Positions 54,384 to 64,000 of a stretch of DNA of 64,000 bases are shown here, piece by piece. The position numbers were made by a program, and so were the translations under genes. The stretch comes from an uncultured Roseobacter sp. (lineage in GTDB: Bacteria > Pseudomonadota > Alphaproteobacteria > Rhodobacterales > Rhodobacteraceae), in the NCBI GenBank assembly GCA_947488305.1, contig CANKZM010000002.1:62001-126000 (forward strand). The letters run 5' to 3'. How positions within the stretch are numbered: position 1 is the first letter of the stretch; each line of letters starts with the position of its first letter. The notes under the pieces are model-generated. The model was not told where the DNA came from. It made no database searches and worked only from the letters and a program-made list of their open reading frames with translations.

Positions 54384-54653
54384 TTAGCCTAATTTCCAGG
54401 CAATAGCCGCAAGGTAATTCCCGGTTTTGACCGAAACCACGGTCGTGCGTGCTGGTCCGTACTTATCAGATCGCCTAAACGTTCGCTCAGTCTTTCGGTT
54501 CCTTGCTATTCGGATCAGACCCTTCAGCGTAAGCACGGTAAACTCACCTTCTCCAGCCAAGGGTATGTTGTGAATTGGCTGCCAGCCTTGCTCAAAGGCC
54601 AATTCAACGAGTGAGTACGGGTCTATTCCGGCTTTTGAAGTGAAATCTCTCAA
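54384..54653 (-). CDS. Small hypothetical protein
   Basis: An 89-residue protein with alternating hydrophobic and charged residues (WQPIHNIPLAGEGEFTVLTL, KGLIRIARNRK) that reads like a compact beta domain. No family recognised and no partner gene. Confidence 0.45.
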   Translation of the reverse strand: MRDFTSKAGIDPYSLVELAFEQGWQPIHNIPLAGEGEFTVLTLKGLIRIARNRKTERTFRRSDKYGPARTTVVSVKTGNYLAAIAWKLG

Positions 54654-55537
54654 TGCGTCCGACCTTATTGGAACTTGACTTATCCAGACAGCAGCTCACT
54701 TCCGATGATAGCCTGAATTTTCAGCATCCGAAACACGCGTTTAAAGTGCAGCTTCCAAAGGTCACACCGTGTCTTTCACTCCTAAAAAGTTGTTTGGGAA
54801 GCTGGGCTAAATCCTTTCGGGAGGGCGGGGGACCGGATGGCAGAACTTGAGCTTGCGATATATTGTGGAAACCTGTGCCAAGTAGCTTTTCTGATCCGTC
54901 AATTTAAGCGCGACGTCGGGGTGAAAGCCCTGTCTCTGCCAGCGAAAGCATGTCGACTTTGCGCTTCACTTCTGTCGGATACCGTTCCAGGCGTGATTTT
55001 ACCTGAGAAATTGAACCTACAACCCGGCCTCACCGCGTTTCAGATGTTGATCATGTCCGACATTGACGATCGTCCAACAGAACGGTCAGACCCGATGCTT
55101 GCGTTGATGGAATGCAGCTACGAACGTTATCAATACGCAAAAAAACGTTTGAGTTGCGCGCCTTTGTGCACATTAATCTGTCTTTCAAATGTCCGTCTAA
55201 GCAATACTCTTGGAAACGGCGCAGCTAAGCATTTTGTGCGCGGTGGCAGGTTTCGCTACCATTTCAAGCGAAGCAACTGAACCAAGTTTGGGCAATTGCG
55301 GAGGCAGAAATCACATCTGAAACTGAACCTCCAAAACGGACAAGTTCCCAATTGGGAGGACCGCTCTTTTTCGGTACTTTTTGAAGCTGCCTTTTGGGCA
55401 TCCGTCACTGAGGTAGGGGCGGAGCAGACGTGAGCTCTCACAAGAAACGCATGCAACTTGGCGTACGCTATGGTGTTTTTTGACTGCGGATAGGTTGGGT
55501 TTCAAACAATACCCGAGCCAGAATGGTGCCAAAGATT
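54654..55537. other. Stretch with no supported gene
   Basis: About 880 bases. An ATG frame at 54837-55280 (147 codons) has no motif, an unusual composition and no clear ribosome site, so I do not call it. Confidence 0.35.
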
Positions 55538-57553
55538 TTATCCAGTGGACTTTCCGGGCCTGATCGAAGGAGCTGCAGTGCTGGTGCGCGTAATCAACCG
55601 ATGCTGGGGCGAGAATAGGTTCAAAGTTTCCTCCGCTGGTAGTGGACGGCCAAAAAGGAAACCTTGGTATTGATCACACGGCAGTCCATCAAGCAAATCT
55701 GTATGGGTCTTGTTCTCAACTCCTTCCACTGTGACCTGCATGCCCATTTTGTTGCCCAACATCACGATGGTTTCAATAATGCCGCCATATCGGTCGCCGT
55801 CAAACTCCAAACCTTCAAGGAAGACGCGATCAATCTTAAGCTTGTCGAAGTTATACTTCCATAAATACCCTAGGCTTGAATACCCGGTGCCAAAGTCATC
55901 CATGGCGATGGAAATGCCTTGTTGTTTGAACCCAAGAAGCTGCGAAGAAACACTCTCTTCATTGGACATCAGAAGGCTTTCCGTCACTTCCAGTTCCAAC
56001 CGGGATGCATCAAAGTCGAGGTCTGACAACACTGCAGCGACTTGTGTATCCAAATCACCACTCTGGAATTGTGCTGGCGAGAGGTTCACCGAAAGGTACA
56101 CATGTTCGGGCCAAGTCTTGGCCACTTCAATTGCACGACGGAGTGTTTTTATACCCAATTCGTGGATGATGCCTGCTTCCTCGGCGACGGGGATAAACTC
56201 CTCAGGCGAAATCGGTGCGCCACTTTCGTCATTCAGGCGTAACAGCGCCTCGAAACCAATTACTGAACGGTCGTCTGGGTTGGTCAGTTGCTGATAATTC
56301 ACATCAAAGTCATCGTTCTCAAGTGCCTGCCTCAGCCTTTTTTCAATAGTGCAGCGGCGCATCATTGCGGCATCCAGCGCCGGGAAATACGCCTGCACCT
56401 GGTTTCGACCATTTGCCTTGGCCTGGTACAACGCAAGATCCGCAGCGTGAAAGGCGTCCTTCACAGTATCACTGGGCTCAACCAACCGGGTGCCAATGCT
56501 TAAGCTCCCCTGAACCGTCGTTCCTTTGTGTTTGAATGGTTCTCGCGATTTATCGAGTATTTTTACCGCCAGTGTTTCAAGTTGACTGGCTGTCGCCTCA
56601 TGACAAACCACGACGAATTCGTCACCACCAATGCGCGCCACCCAGTCTTCTTCGGTGACGCACTCTTTGAGCCGCTCAGATACGTTCTGCAGATAGACAT
56701 CGCCAAACTCATGGCCATATAAGTCATTCACACTCTTAAACTTATCCACGTCAATGAACAGAATTCCGATACGTGAATCTGGTGTTCTTGAAGCAAAGAG
56801 TTTTTCGCATTCTACGTTCAACGACCGTCGATTTAGTGCGCCGGTCAGCGTGTCATACTTCGACAGATGATTGACGTGTTCTTGTTTCGCAAACGCCCTT
56901 TCACGCATGAATACAAATGCGGCTGCCGGAACGGCATAGACGACAGCACAAACCGCGGGCAAAACCCAACCAATCCAATCCAGAAACGATTTGTAGAGCG
57001 ACGAAGTATCGGACCTATCAAGGTAGAGTTGTATCGCGCCCACGACCATTCCATCGGGTCGTTTGGCAGGCACCATCGCATCCACAAAAACATTCAAATT
57101 TCCGGAGTGGCTGGTCTTCTGAATGACGGTCATATTCGGTTCGCCTGACGCGACAACTGCCAATGCGTCCTGATTTACGGTTGTGACCGCTTCGGTGTCG
57201 ATGACGCCATAGTCAGATGAGTAAATCGCACGGCCATCCGGATCGTAAACGATAAAAGCATATGCATTGCCGTGAGCAGCAGCAGCATCGATAACCTGGC
57301 GTTGATCCGAAGAAATTTCGCCTTCACTTAACGCGGTATTCTCGTTGGACAGATTGGCATTGAATTTTTCTGTCCATTCCAGCGCGCTTGCTTGCGCGTG
57401 TCCCTCTACCGCATAGAAAATTGCTCTGTCGATGATGAAGTGTACACCCAGGATAATCACACCGGTCAATATCACGAGCAAAGTCGCAACAAATGCTGGA
57501 TTCCGTGCAAAAGCGCCGGATACCCTGTGCGATTGCCGCGTACCGATGTTCAT
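55538..57553 (-). CDS. Membrane GGDEF-EAL protein
   Basis: A 671-residue c-di-GMP enzyme. An N-terminal helix (FVATLLVILTGVIILGVHFI) and a second one near residue 220 (WVLPAVCAVVYAVPAAAFVF) frame a periplasmic sensor region. The GGDEF domain is intact (RIGGDEFVVV), so cyclase activity is likely. The EAL domain has EALLRL, DDFGTGYSS and VEGVEN, the key metal and catalytic residues, so phosphodiesterase activity is also likely. The ATG at 57553 (NIGTRQSHR) with AAGGA upstream is preferred to the longer frame. It would link an external signal to motility or biofilm. Confidence 0.92.
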   Translation of the reverse strand: MNIGTRQSHRVSGAFARNPAFVATLLVILTGVIILGVHFIIDRAIFYAVEGHAQASALEWTEKFNANLSNENTALSEGEISSDQRQVIDAAAAHGNAYAFIVYDPDGRAIYSSDYGVIDTEAVTTVNQDALAVVASGEPNMTVIQKTSHSGNLNVFVDAMVPAKRPDGMVVGAIQLYLDRSDTSSLYKSFLDWIGWVLPAVCAVVYAVPAAAFVFMRERAFAKQEHVNHLSKYDTLTGALNRRSLNVECEKLFASRTPDSRIGILFIDVDKFKSVNDLYGHEFGDVYLQNVSERLKECVTEEDWVARIGGDEFVVVCHEATASQLETLAVKILDKSREPFKHKGTTVQGSLSIGTRLVEPSDTVKDAFHAADLALYQAKANGRNQVQAYFPALDAAMMRRCTIEKRLRQALENDDFDVNYQQLTNPDDRSVIGFEALLRLNDESGAPISPEEFIPVAEEAGIIHELGIKTLRRAIEVAKTWPEHVYLSVNLSPAQFQSGDLDTQVAAVLSDLDFDASRLELEVTESLLMSNEESVSSQLLGFKQQGISIAMDDFGTGYSSLGYLWKYNFDKLKIDRVFLEGLEFDGDRYGGIIETIVMLGNKMGMQVTVEGVENKTHTDLLDGLPCDQYQGFLFGRPLPAEETLNLFSPQHRLITRTSTAAPSIRPGKSTG

Positions 57554-58103
57554 CGCAAGTTGTCCTTTGCAGTTCGATCCCGAATGTTTGCACAGCAGTG
57601 GCTTAAAAAAGCGTTGTCGGAGCCATTGCGCATCGCAGGGGTTTTTATTCAAACCGTTCAGAAATCTGGTTTTTTTGGAAGCGTTTCTTGGCTGACCCGA
57701 CGGCTCGCTCTTAGTTCAGGCTAAAGTGACCACGTGTCTGAACCTTGGTTGTCATCTTCGTCGCTTCAGCATGTCAAAGGATTAGTAGGTCCGACCTGAG
57801 CAAAAAACTCGCGCGGAACAATCTCTCTCTCTCTCTTCGATCAATCGAATGCCATGTGTGTAGCCGTGGCCGCAGCCAAGATTATTCTCTACAATTTCCT
57901 TCGTACGGGGAAATGTAAGTGATGAACTCATTCACCATCACACCTGCAGCGGTGAGGGGAAGAAAGTAAGCAACCAAAGTTACACTCAAGCAGGGTTCCT
58001 AAATATAACTTGCTGCGAAGGGACGCTCACACGACGGGTGGTTGGCAGATTTCAGATTTGAGGTTTACGCCTTATCGTCCAACAACAAACTCACTGCCGG
58101 TAT
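57554..58103. other. Intergenic stretch with a short TC repeat
   Basis: About 550 bases without a gene. A (TC)n tract lies at 57822-57836. Confidence 0.4.
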
Positions 58104-59768
58104 TCATTTCAAACCGGCTTGCTCGTAAGCTTTTCTAAGGCGCGCGAGCAATGCTGGATCGCGTTCAATCGCACTCTTCATCACGGCATCGAGCGAGGTA
58201 TCGTACCCAAACATAGAGTATTCTTCGATGGTCCATTCGGCGTCTGCAAAAAGTCCCAGACTGGCTTGAACAGCCATCTGGGTGCGCAAGCAGTAGGGGC
58301 TGTTTGGCATCTGGTTCAGGCAGATCATGATCGTGTCCAGGGCCGCTTCGTATTCATTTAAGTGAAAAAGGGTATTCCCGAGACCCAGATAGTACCAGAA
58401 GGGTGCGTTCGGATGGGTTGCGATCACGCTTTCTAGGAGTGCGCGTGCTTCCGCAAGCCGACCCGAGAACATCAGGACAATTGCATAATAGACCCTTGCA
58501 TCGTCGTCAGCCGGGTTCAGGTCCATGGCGGTTTCGAGGTGACGCAGCGCTGTTTCGATATCGCCGGTCGGTGCTACCGAATGTAACCGACCCATGGCGA
58601 AATGCGCAAACCACAACCCCGGGTCCAGTTCCAGAGCCCGTTCCGCAAAGAAAAACGCTTTTTGCGTATCTGCACCTGACAGAACGATCCAATCATTCTC
58701 CATACGTATTGCGAAGGCGGACGCGAGTTCCGCATAAGCGCGCGCGTATTGAGGGTCGATCGAGATGGCCTGTCGCAGGTGTTTCTCGGCCGCCAAACTG
58801 CCTTCATAGGTAAACTGGCTCATATTTCGACGGGCACGTATGACTTCCTCCAAGGCTTCCGGACTCTTGGTGTCTCGCACCGACAATCGGCTAATATCCC
58901 GTGCATTCAACTCTACTGACATCGCGTCGATCAAAGCTTTCGGGATGCTGTCCCGAAACAGGATTAACCCCTTTCGAAGTCCCTCGTAGCGGTCCGCCCA
59001 GAGCGTCGCGCCATCCTGACCGTCTATAAGCTGGATCGACAGTGCAATTTGGTCACCGCTTTTGCGAAGGTTTCCAAGAACAATATGGCTGGCGCCAAGC
59101 GACCTGGCAATTTCAAGAGGGCCGTCGGTCTTGCCGGCTACTGCAGTGGTATGTGCCTGGGACAGGGTCTTTATCCCCGACATTTCAGCAAGATGTATCT
59201 CCAAATCGTCCGATAGACCCGTGGCCAGAAACTGGCCGTCTGCGCTTTCGCTGGTAAACGGGACAATGGCGACCGTAGTGGGTTGGACCGTCCCCTGAGA
59301 CACTTCGGAGCGCATGTCTGGGCCAGGGGAGTTCTGGCTCGGGGCCAATAGGCCAACAGTGACCGCAACAACTGCAAGTACAAGAGCTGCCAAAAACCCG
59401 CCGGACCAAATCTTTCCAAATTTTGCTGGCTTCTCGTCGGTCACCGACGGTGCATTGAGCCGGTAGCCTTGCTTTGGATAAGTTTGAATGATGTCATGGC
59501 CGTCATCACTGAGAACCTTGCGAATGTCTGCAATACAGCGGGCAATGCTTTCGTCCGTCGCTACAGTGTCAGGCCAGACCAATTGGGACAATCTGTCCTT
59601 GCTCAACAGTCTTCCCCGTTCCGCCAGCAGCACCGCAAACATCCTCAAGGATTTGGCGCGCAGGGGAACGTCCTGTCCCGAAGCGTCGCGAAGCTGTCCG
59701 CCCTGCCAAGTGTAATTTTTGCCGCCAAGGCGAAGCCGTTCCACGTTGAAGGTCGCTTGCTCCTGCAT
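58104..59768 (-). CDS. Membrane-anchored winged-helix/TPR regulator
   Basis: A 554-residue CadC-like regulator. A winged-helix domain covers about residues 10-105 (RGRLLSKDRLSQLVWPD, IIQTYPKQGYRLNAP), a single transmembrane helix lies at about 125-143 (GGFLAALVLAVVAVTVGLLA), a TolB/FlgO-like domain at about 165-280 (VAIVPFTSES, ATGLSDDLEIHLAEM), and TPR repeats follow to about 540 (AISIDPQYARAYAELASAFA, ALELDPGLWFAHFAMGRLH). It is divergent from the exported TPR protein at 59962, about 190 bases away, and is the likely regulator of it. Signal unknown. Confidence 0.88.
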   Translation of the reverse strand: MQEQATFNVERLRLGGKNYTWQGGQLRDASGQDVPLRAKSLRMFAVLLAERGRLLSKDRLSQLVWPDTVATDESIARCIADIRKVLSDDGHDIIQTYPKQGYRLNAPSVTDEKPAKFGKIWSGGFLAALVLAVVAVTVGLLAPSQNSPGPDMRSEVSQGTVQPTTVAIVPFTSESADGQFLATGLSDDLEIHLAEMSGIKTLSQAHTTAVAGKTDGPLEIARSLGASHIVLGNLRKSGDQIALSIQLIDGQDGATLWADRYEGLRKGLILFRDSIPKALIDAMSVELNARDISRLSVRDTKSPEALEEVIRARRNMSQFTYEGSLAAEKHLRQAISIDPQYARAYAELASAFAIRMENDWIVLSGADTQKAFFFAERALELDPGLWFAHFAMGRLHSVAPTGDIETALRHLETAMDLNPADDDARVYYAIVLMFSGRLAEARALLESVIATHPNAPFWYYLGLGNTLFHLNEYEAALDTIMICLNQMPNSPYCLRTQMAVQASLGLFADAEWTIEEYSMFGYDTSLDAVMKSAIERDPALLARLRKAYEQAGLK

Positions 59769-59961
59769 CTGAGTGGCTCTCCCGCACCAGAGAATTATAC
59801 GCGATTTCAGCGCACCAAGCGAGAAAATCCAAGCGCCTGCTAACCAGATGAATTCAAATCAATTTCAGAACTATTTCAAGACTTCTGGACCCCGTTTCGG
59901 TCGTATTGCTGTGGGTATGACGCCCAATCATTCTTTTGAAAGTTTCGACAGGAGACAGTTT

Positions 59962-61431
59962 ATGCAACGTTTCACAACCCGGATACACAAGGTCATCATC
60001 GCGCTACTGGGCACTGCCAGTTTGATCGCACCTACGATCGCAAGCGGCTCTGAGTTCCCCATAACCTGCTCTGCTGCTGCCGAGGCTGAGTTCAACGAGG
60101 GCCTGACCCTGTTGCACAACATGATGTACATACAAGCGGAAGACGCATTCAATGCCGCAGCAGATACTGATCCCAATTGTTCGATGGCACAGTGGGGAAT
60201 TGCGATGGCGAACTTTCATCCTTTGTGGCCGGGAACCCCGACGGAGGAGGAGACCAAAAGAGGCAAGGCTGCCGCGGAGAAACTCGCCTCCTTACAAGCT
60301 GGTACAGCGCTTGAAGATGACCTCACTGCCGCTGCCGTGGCCTTCTACGCGCCGCAGCACAATGAGTATCGCGCTCGTATTGCCTCATGGGCCGATGCGC
60401 AGATTGCGGCGGCGGAGAACCACCCGGAAAACATTGACGCAGCAGCACTGGCGGCCTTGGCCCGCATTTCGGTGGCGCCACGCGGTCCGGGGCGAATAGA
60501 TGTCCTCGCCGGTATCGGAGATACACTTGACGCGCTCCACGAGAAGGCTCCCAACCACCCTGGCGTTATTCACTACGCCATCCATGCATATGATAACCCT
60601 CCCTTGAAGGAGCGTGGAAAGCCCTATGCAGAGATTTACGACAAGACAGCGCCAAACGCCCCGCATGCTCTGCACATGCCCGCGCATATTTTCACCCGTA
60701 CCGGTGACTGGGAAAAATCAATTGAGCTGAACCGGCGCTCTGCCGAGGCCGCTTTGGCGCAATCCAAAGGCGTAATCCAGTCCCATTACGTTCATGCCAT
60801 CGACTACATGGTGTACGGTCATCTGCAGCTCGGACAAACAGACGAAGCGCAGCAGCTCGTGAGCGAAATGCTCGCCATCAAAGACCACCAGCCGAGCTTT
60901 GGTGGGGCCTATGCGCTCGCGGCGTCGCCTGCGAGACTATTGCTTGAGACAGACGACTGGGCCGGTGCTGCCACGATGTCTTCTGACCTACACGTGGCAA
61001 TTCCTTGGGAAAAGTTCCCGCAAACCGTCGCGATGGTCTGGTTTTCCAAAGGTCTCGGGGCTGCGAGAATTGAAGATCTTGATCCGGCGCGGAACGCCGT
61101 CGCAGAGCTTAGCCGCCTCCGCGATGCGATGCTGGACCGTAAGCAAGGGTATTGGGCGCAGCTAACCGAAGCACAAATTCTCACGGTGGAAGCCTGGATA
61201 GAGCTTGCTCAGGGAAACACGGATCTGGCGCTTCTCCATCAAACAGCGGCAGCCGATCTGGAGGACCAGATCGGCAAGAGCCCCGTTACACCCGGACACG
61301 TGCTGCCAGCGCGCGAATTGCTTGGTGACATGTTTATTCAGTTGGGCAGAACCGAGGAGGCGATGGAGGCCTACCAGGCCACACTCAGCCTATCGCCAAA
61401 CCGGGCGCGCAGCATAACTGCGATGAATTAA
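59962..61431 (+). CDS. Exported TPR-repeat protein
   Basis: A 489-residue protein with a signal peptide (TRIHKVIIALLGTASLIAPTIA) and helical TPR-like repeats over the rest. A PNCSMAQWGIAMANFHPLWP block, HYAIHAYDNPPL and HALHMPAHIFTRTGDW with several His residues are distinctive. The ATG at 59962 is chosen because AGGAGA lies 8 bases upstream; the open frame extends 63 codons further. It probably acts in the periplasm. It is divergent from the winged-helix/TPR regulator, a likely functional pair. Confidence 0.8.
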   Translation: MQRFTTRIHKVIIALLGTASLIAPTIASGSEFPITCSAAAEAEFNEGLTLLHNMMYIQAEDAFNAAADTDPNCSMAQWGIAMANFHPLWPGTPTEEETKRGKAAAEKLASLQAGTALEDDLTAAAVAFYAPQHNEYRARIASWADAQIAAAENHPENIDAAALAALARISVAPRGPGRIDVLAGIGDTLDALHEKAPNHPGVIHYAIHAYDNPPLKERGKPYAEIYDKTAPNAPHALHMPAHIFTRTGDWEKSIELNRRSAEAALAQSKGVIQSHYVHAIDYMVYGHLQLGQTDEAQQLVSEMLAIKDHQPSFGGAYALAASPARLLLETDDWAGAATMSSDLHVAIPWEKFPQTVAMVWFSKGLGAARIEDLDPARNAVAELSRLRDAMLDRKQGYWAQLTEAQILTVEAWIELAQGNTDLALLHQTAAADLEDQIGKSPVTPGHVLPARELLGDMFIQLGRTEEAMEAYQATLSLSPNRARSITAMN

Positions 61432-62002
61432 TCATCACGCCAGCCAGTCGGCGTCCGCTCCAACCTTTGCGGGCGCCACGCTCATTTTTAGTCCGACTGG
61501 TCTGGCAGCCACTGAGCGTGTTGGATTCCTGAACTAGGGCGGTATCGGCTATGCTGACTTCTTCGTGCTCTGAAAATACGATGCCTGGAAGATCGGCTGC
61601 AAAGCCCACTACTCACATTCCAAAAAATCAAATGCCAGTGAAAACGTCAACTCATCTGCGGTCATGTGCTTGGGCACTTGTTCCACATCTCCGTTTGGTC
61701 GTTTTAAAAGCCTTTCCGTGCCAATGGCTTCTCGTTCTAGACTCTTTGCTACCTGAAGCTCAAAGTCAGCCGGAGCATCTTCTTGCCGGAATTGAATAGT
61801 TCTTCGGCAATCCCGATCAAGCGACCACCATCCCATTTCCCGGCTTCATCATTTTTCATGTAGTTCCCGCAGGTTTCAGTTAATCGCCTGAAGTGTTCCC
61901 GAACCGATTTATGAGAAATTACAAATCTTTCACTCGCTACGGTCTTGATGTCCTCGACAGTTGCAATCCGATCTTGCTGCCGAATGTTCGCGTTTCATAC
62001 GA
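61432..62002. other. Stretch with no confident gene
   Basis: About 570 bases. A minus-strand 75-codon frame (61609-61836, containing ADFELQVAKSLEREAIGTE) has protein-like composition and might be a small gene or fragment, but I see no start signal or family. Confidence 0.35.
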
Positions 62003-63190
62003 TTATGATCTGATCGTCTTTTTGGTAACCATGTTCGGGCCTTCTTTGAAGAAATTGAACGCTACCGCGAATGGGATCACGCTCGCGAAGAGGACTATGG
62101 CCAGCCAGATCGGGCCTTGAGGCTGCCCTGTTGCATCTAAGATCGCTCCGGCCGCGGGTGGCGTGGCAAGCATAATGGCGTGGTAAATCGTGAAGAAGAG
62201 CCCCATTCCAAAGGCGCGGACCTCTGGCCTCAGGGCGAGACCGGCCATCGCCATGATGACACCAGCGGGGGCCATACCAACCAGTCCGAAAAGCAGGCTG
62301 GCCGCTAGTCCGGCGCCGGGGTAACTCAGCAACCAAAGGGCAATTCCCGCCCCAGTCATGCACACCGTCAGGACGAGATTGCGGCGGCCAAACCGGTCTA
62401 TGATCTGACCGCAAACCGCACCCGAGCCGATCATCACCCAACTCCCGACACTTATGACACCCGCAGCAGCAATTGCCGTCTGCCCAAGGTCTTCCAAAAC
62501 TTTTGGGCCAAAGGATAAATACGTCACATAGGCCGCATTGAAGACGCCCCAGGCCCCGCCAGCACAGAACACCAACATCCACTCTTGCCGGGTCAGTCGC
62601 GCCGCGACGCCGGGCTTTGTGGCAGGCAGGTCTTTGGGTGAGCGATAGAAAAAAAAGACACCCGCCGCTGCGAGCAGACAATAGGCGGATGCGATTTGAA
62701 ACGGCACACGCCAACCGTAGATTTCCGCCAGCCAGGCATGCCCAACTTGCCCCATCGCAATGCCGAAAGGCCAGGACATGACCAGAATGCTCATCGCGGT
62801 TGCAATCTCGCGACCTTCGAACCAGTCAGCGACCATTTTGGTGAAATATAAATTGATGATGAGGAACCCGGTACCAGCGATCACACGTCCAACCCCGATG
62901 CCGGTGCTGCCGCTGGCAAGCGCAGAAATGAGCCCACCCAGGGCTAACGCCATAAGCCCCAGAACCGCCATCTGACGATCAGAAACAAGCCGCCCAAGGT
63001 ATCCCGCTGGGAGAGCCAGGATCAGCCCCGGTGCCATGAAGAGCCCAATCAGCAGACCAAGGCTCGCGTAGTCCAGTGCAAAGGCCACGATCAGACTGTC
63101 GCCTACGGAGGCCAGAGTTTGAAACTGTAAACCCATCCCGACCCGTGCAAGAAACAGCAATGTCAGGATGCGCCAGCGCATTACGCCCAT
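62003..63190 (-). CDS. Major facilitator superfamily transporter
   Basis: A 395-residue MFS protein with about 12 hydrophobic helices. An A-motif-like loop GYLGRLVSDRQMAVLG after helix 2 and its repeat GQIIDRFGRRNLVL after helix 8 mark the two halves. A proton-coupled efflux or uptake role is expected. Its first codons overlap the end of the NTF2-like gene by 10 bases, so the two are co-transcribed. Substrate unknown. Confidence 0.88.
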   Translation of the reverse strand: MGVMRWRILTLLFLARVGMGLQFQTLASVGDSLIVAFALDYASLGLLIGLFMAPGLILALPAGYLGRLVSDRQMAVLGLMALALGGLISALASGSTGIGVGRVIAGTGFLIINLYFTKMVADWFEGREIATAMSILVMSWPFGIAMGQVGHAWLAEIYGWRVPFQIASAYCLLAAAGVFFFYRSPKDLPATKPGVAARLTRQEWMLVFCAGGAWGVFNAAYVTYLSFGPKVLEDLGQTAIAAAGVISVGSWVMIGSGAVCGQIIDRFGRRNLVLTVCMTGAGIALWLLSYPGAGLAASLLFGLVGMAPAGVIMAMAGLALRPEVRAFGMGLFFTIYHAIMLATPPAAGAILDATGQPQGPIWLAIVLFASVIPFAVAFNFFKEGPNMVTKKTIRS

Positions 63191-63594
63191 CCGAGCCCGC
63201 GCAGCGCCTGCACGTCGTTCCAGATCTTGGTCATATGGACGATCTTGACGCCATTGAATTGCATCACATAGGCGTAGTCGGACACAACGGCCTGTCCGGT
63301 CGGCGCAACGGGCCCGCCCTGTCCTGATTGCGTGCCATGGAACTCGGCGGTTGCCACAGCCGTGCTGCGCGCCTCATCCATCGCGAAAGACGTGAGCTTG
63401 TAGCGGCCGTCAGGCACAGGGGCCAGCAAGCCCTTCATCCACTCGCAATAGTCTGCAAGCGTCTTGGTCTCGGCGAGCGTATCAGCCTGGCAGGCAAAAC
63501 TCGCACCATCCGTGCACCAGGCTTGGCAGACGTCCCAGCCTTTGCCGGTTTCGCAGGCATCAAAGAAAGCTTGAGCGGTCGCGAATTGTGTCAT
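63181..63594 (-). CDS. NTF2/SnoaL-like protein
   Basis: A 137-residue small protein with an NTF2-like cone fold pattern: helical N-terminus (TQFATAQAFFDACETGKGWD), CQAWCTDGASFAC, and beta strands ending in YAYVMQFNGVKIVHMTKIWND. The ATG at 63594 has AAAGG upstream. It could bind or transform a small polar substrate, such as in polyketide-cyclase-like proteins. It is the first gene of a two-gene operon with the MFS transporter. Confidence 0.82.
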   Translation of the reverse strand: MTQFATAQAFFDACETGKGWDVCQAWCTDGASFACQADTLAETKTLADYCEWMKGLLAPVPDGRYKLTSFAMDEARSTAVATAEFHGTQSGQGGPVAPTGQAVVSDYAYVMQFNGVKIVHMTKIWNDVQALRGLGWA

Positions 63595-63774
63595 GGTGAT
63601 ACCTTTCATGCAATTGGTCCACGCTGAGCCTACGCAACTGACCTTGCCCTGCGTATCGGGCAGATGCAGTATTTTAGGAAACTGATTTGCTGTGTTTGAC
63701 TACAGCATCTGCAGGATTGTTCGGCCGCTGGCTTTTGGTAACGTGGGAATTGCACGACGGATGGACCTTATCAG

Positions 63775-64000
63775 ATGCTCGACGACAATGACCTCAGCCC
63801 CAGAGAGCAGCAGATTGCAGAACGCTACGCCGGAGGATGCAGCTATCAGGAGATCGCGGTGAACTTGCACATCGCGCCATCCACCGTGCGGACCCATCTG
63901 GCCACGATCTATCGCAAGCTTGAGGTGTCATCCAAGGTTGAACTGGCCAGCCGCCTCAATGGCGTCAACGCTCCCCCGCGCAGCCAAGTGGATCACGCGG
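63775..64000 (+). CDS. LuxR-type HTH regulator, cut by the window edge
   Basis: The 5' end of a gene starting with an N-terminal LuxR/GerE helix-turn-helix: LSPREQQIAERYAGGCSYQE, then IAPSTVRTHLATIYRKLEVSS and ELASRLNG. A TAA lies in frame about 36 bases upstream of the ATG at 63775. Having the HTH at the start is typical of a group of alphaproteobacterial regulators that continue into TolB/TPR domains, but the rest is outside the window. Confidence 0.75.
   Translation, partial: MLDDNDLSPREQQIAERYAGGCSYQEIAVNLHIAPSTVRTHLATIYRKLEVSSKVELASRLNGVNAPPRSQVDHA

Noticed and set aside
54837-55280. 147-codon plus-strand ATG frame
   Set aside because: No ribosome site, no recognisable motif, atypical composition with many Cys and Leu; probably chance.
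57822-57836. TC repeat as a CRISPR or phase-variable promoter element
   Set aside because: A single short dinucleotide tract without spacers and far from any start codon; no CRISPR-like repeats were seen anywhere in the window.

Overview
The window looks like an accessory-rich stretch of an alphaproteobacterial genome, most likely Rhodobacterales (Roseobacter group). This rests on recognised families and layouts: a pcaD-pcaB remnant, a DauA-like D-amino-acid dehydrogenase beside an RpiR regulator, an M81 peptidase and a Dpp-type importer, an Sco operon, LysR-flanked cassettes and winged-helix/TPR regulators. The genus cannot be decided from the sequence. Gene decay is frequent: truncated pcaD, frameshifted patatin, dead EamA transporter, dead sulfatase, two broken integrases, and a frameshifted small NTF2-like gene.

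Layout. 0.1-8.4 kb: DUF4365-like protein, a LysR/aldo-keto reductase divergent pair, a P-loop protein, pcaB plus 5'-truncated pcaD, and a lower-GC insert with a patatin gene broken at a C9 tract. 8.4-12.8 kb: membrane and secreted hypothetical proteins, a winged-helix/TPR regulator and a GNAT. 12.8-16.7 kb: VOC protein, two methyltransferases and two membrane proteins, with a divergent LysR. 17-21.3 kb: flavodoxin-like remnant, Ppx/GppA phosphatase, nitrilase-family hydrolase and M24 protein. 21.7-24.7 kb: decayed integrase and a large secreted phytase-like/beta-propeller protein. 25.3-37.9 kb: two pseudogenes, then a catabolic locus (M81, RpiR, DauA-like dehydrogenase) divergent from a complete five-gene peptide-type ABC importer. 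38.7-40.2 kb: small genes and debris.

40.4-49.0 kb is the most unusual part. It is a GC-rich, compact four-gene locus on two divergent arms. One arm encodes a large PAS/GAF protein with a degenerate histidine-kinase core, overlapping a gene for a receiver-like domain fused to a CHAT (caspase-like) protease. The other arm encodes a class-3 lipase fused to a subtilisin protease, followed by a 260-aa protein of unknown family that could be a substrate or effector. The arms share a 315-bp intergenic region holding a perfect 7-bp palindrome. Sensor-like modules, two proteases, a lipase and an unknown partner together suggest a conflict/immune or regulated-proteolysis system that I cannot match to a named one. 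The locus is followed by two tyrosine recombinases (one frameshifted) and the 3' part of a tRNA-Lys gene, the usual footprint of a genomic-island end.

52.5-64 kb: a three-gene Sco-type operon with overlapping start/stop codons, a GGDEF-EAL protein, a membrane-anchored winged-helix/TPR regulator divergent from a secreted TPR protein, an MFS transporter overlapping an NTF2-like gene, and the 5' end of a LuxR-type HTH gene cut by the window edge. No complete rRNA or tRNA gene and no CRISPR array was seen.
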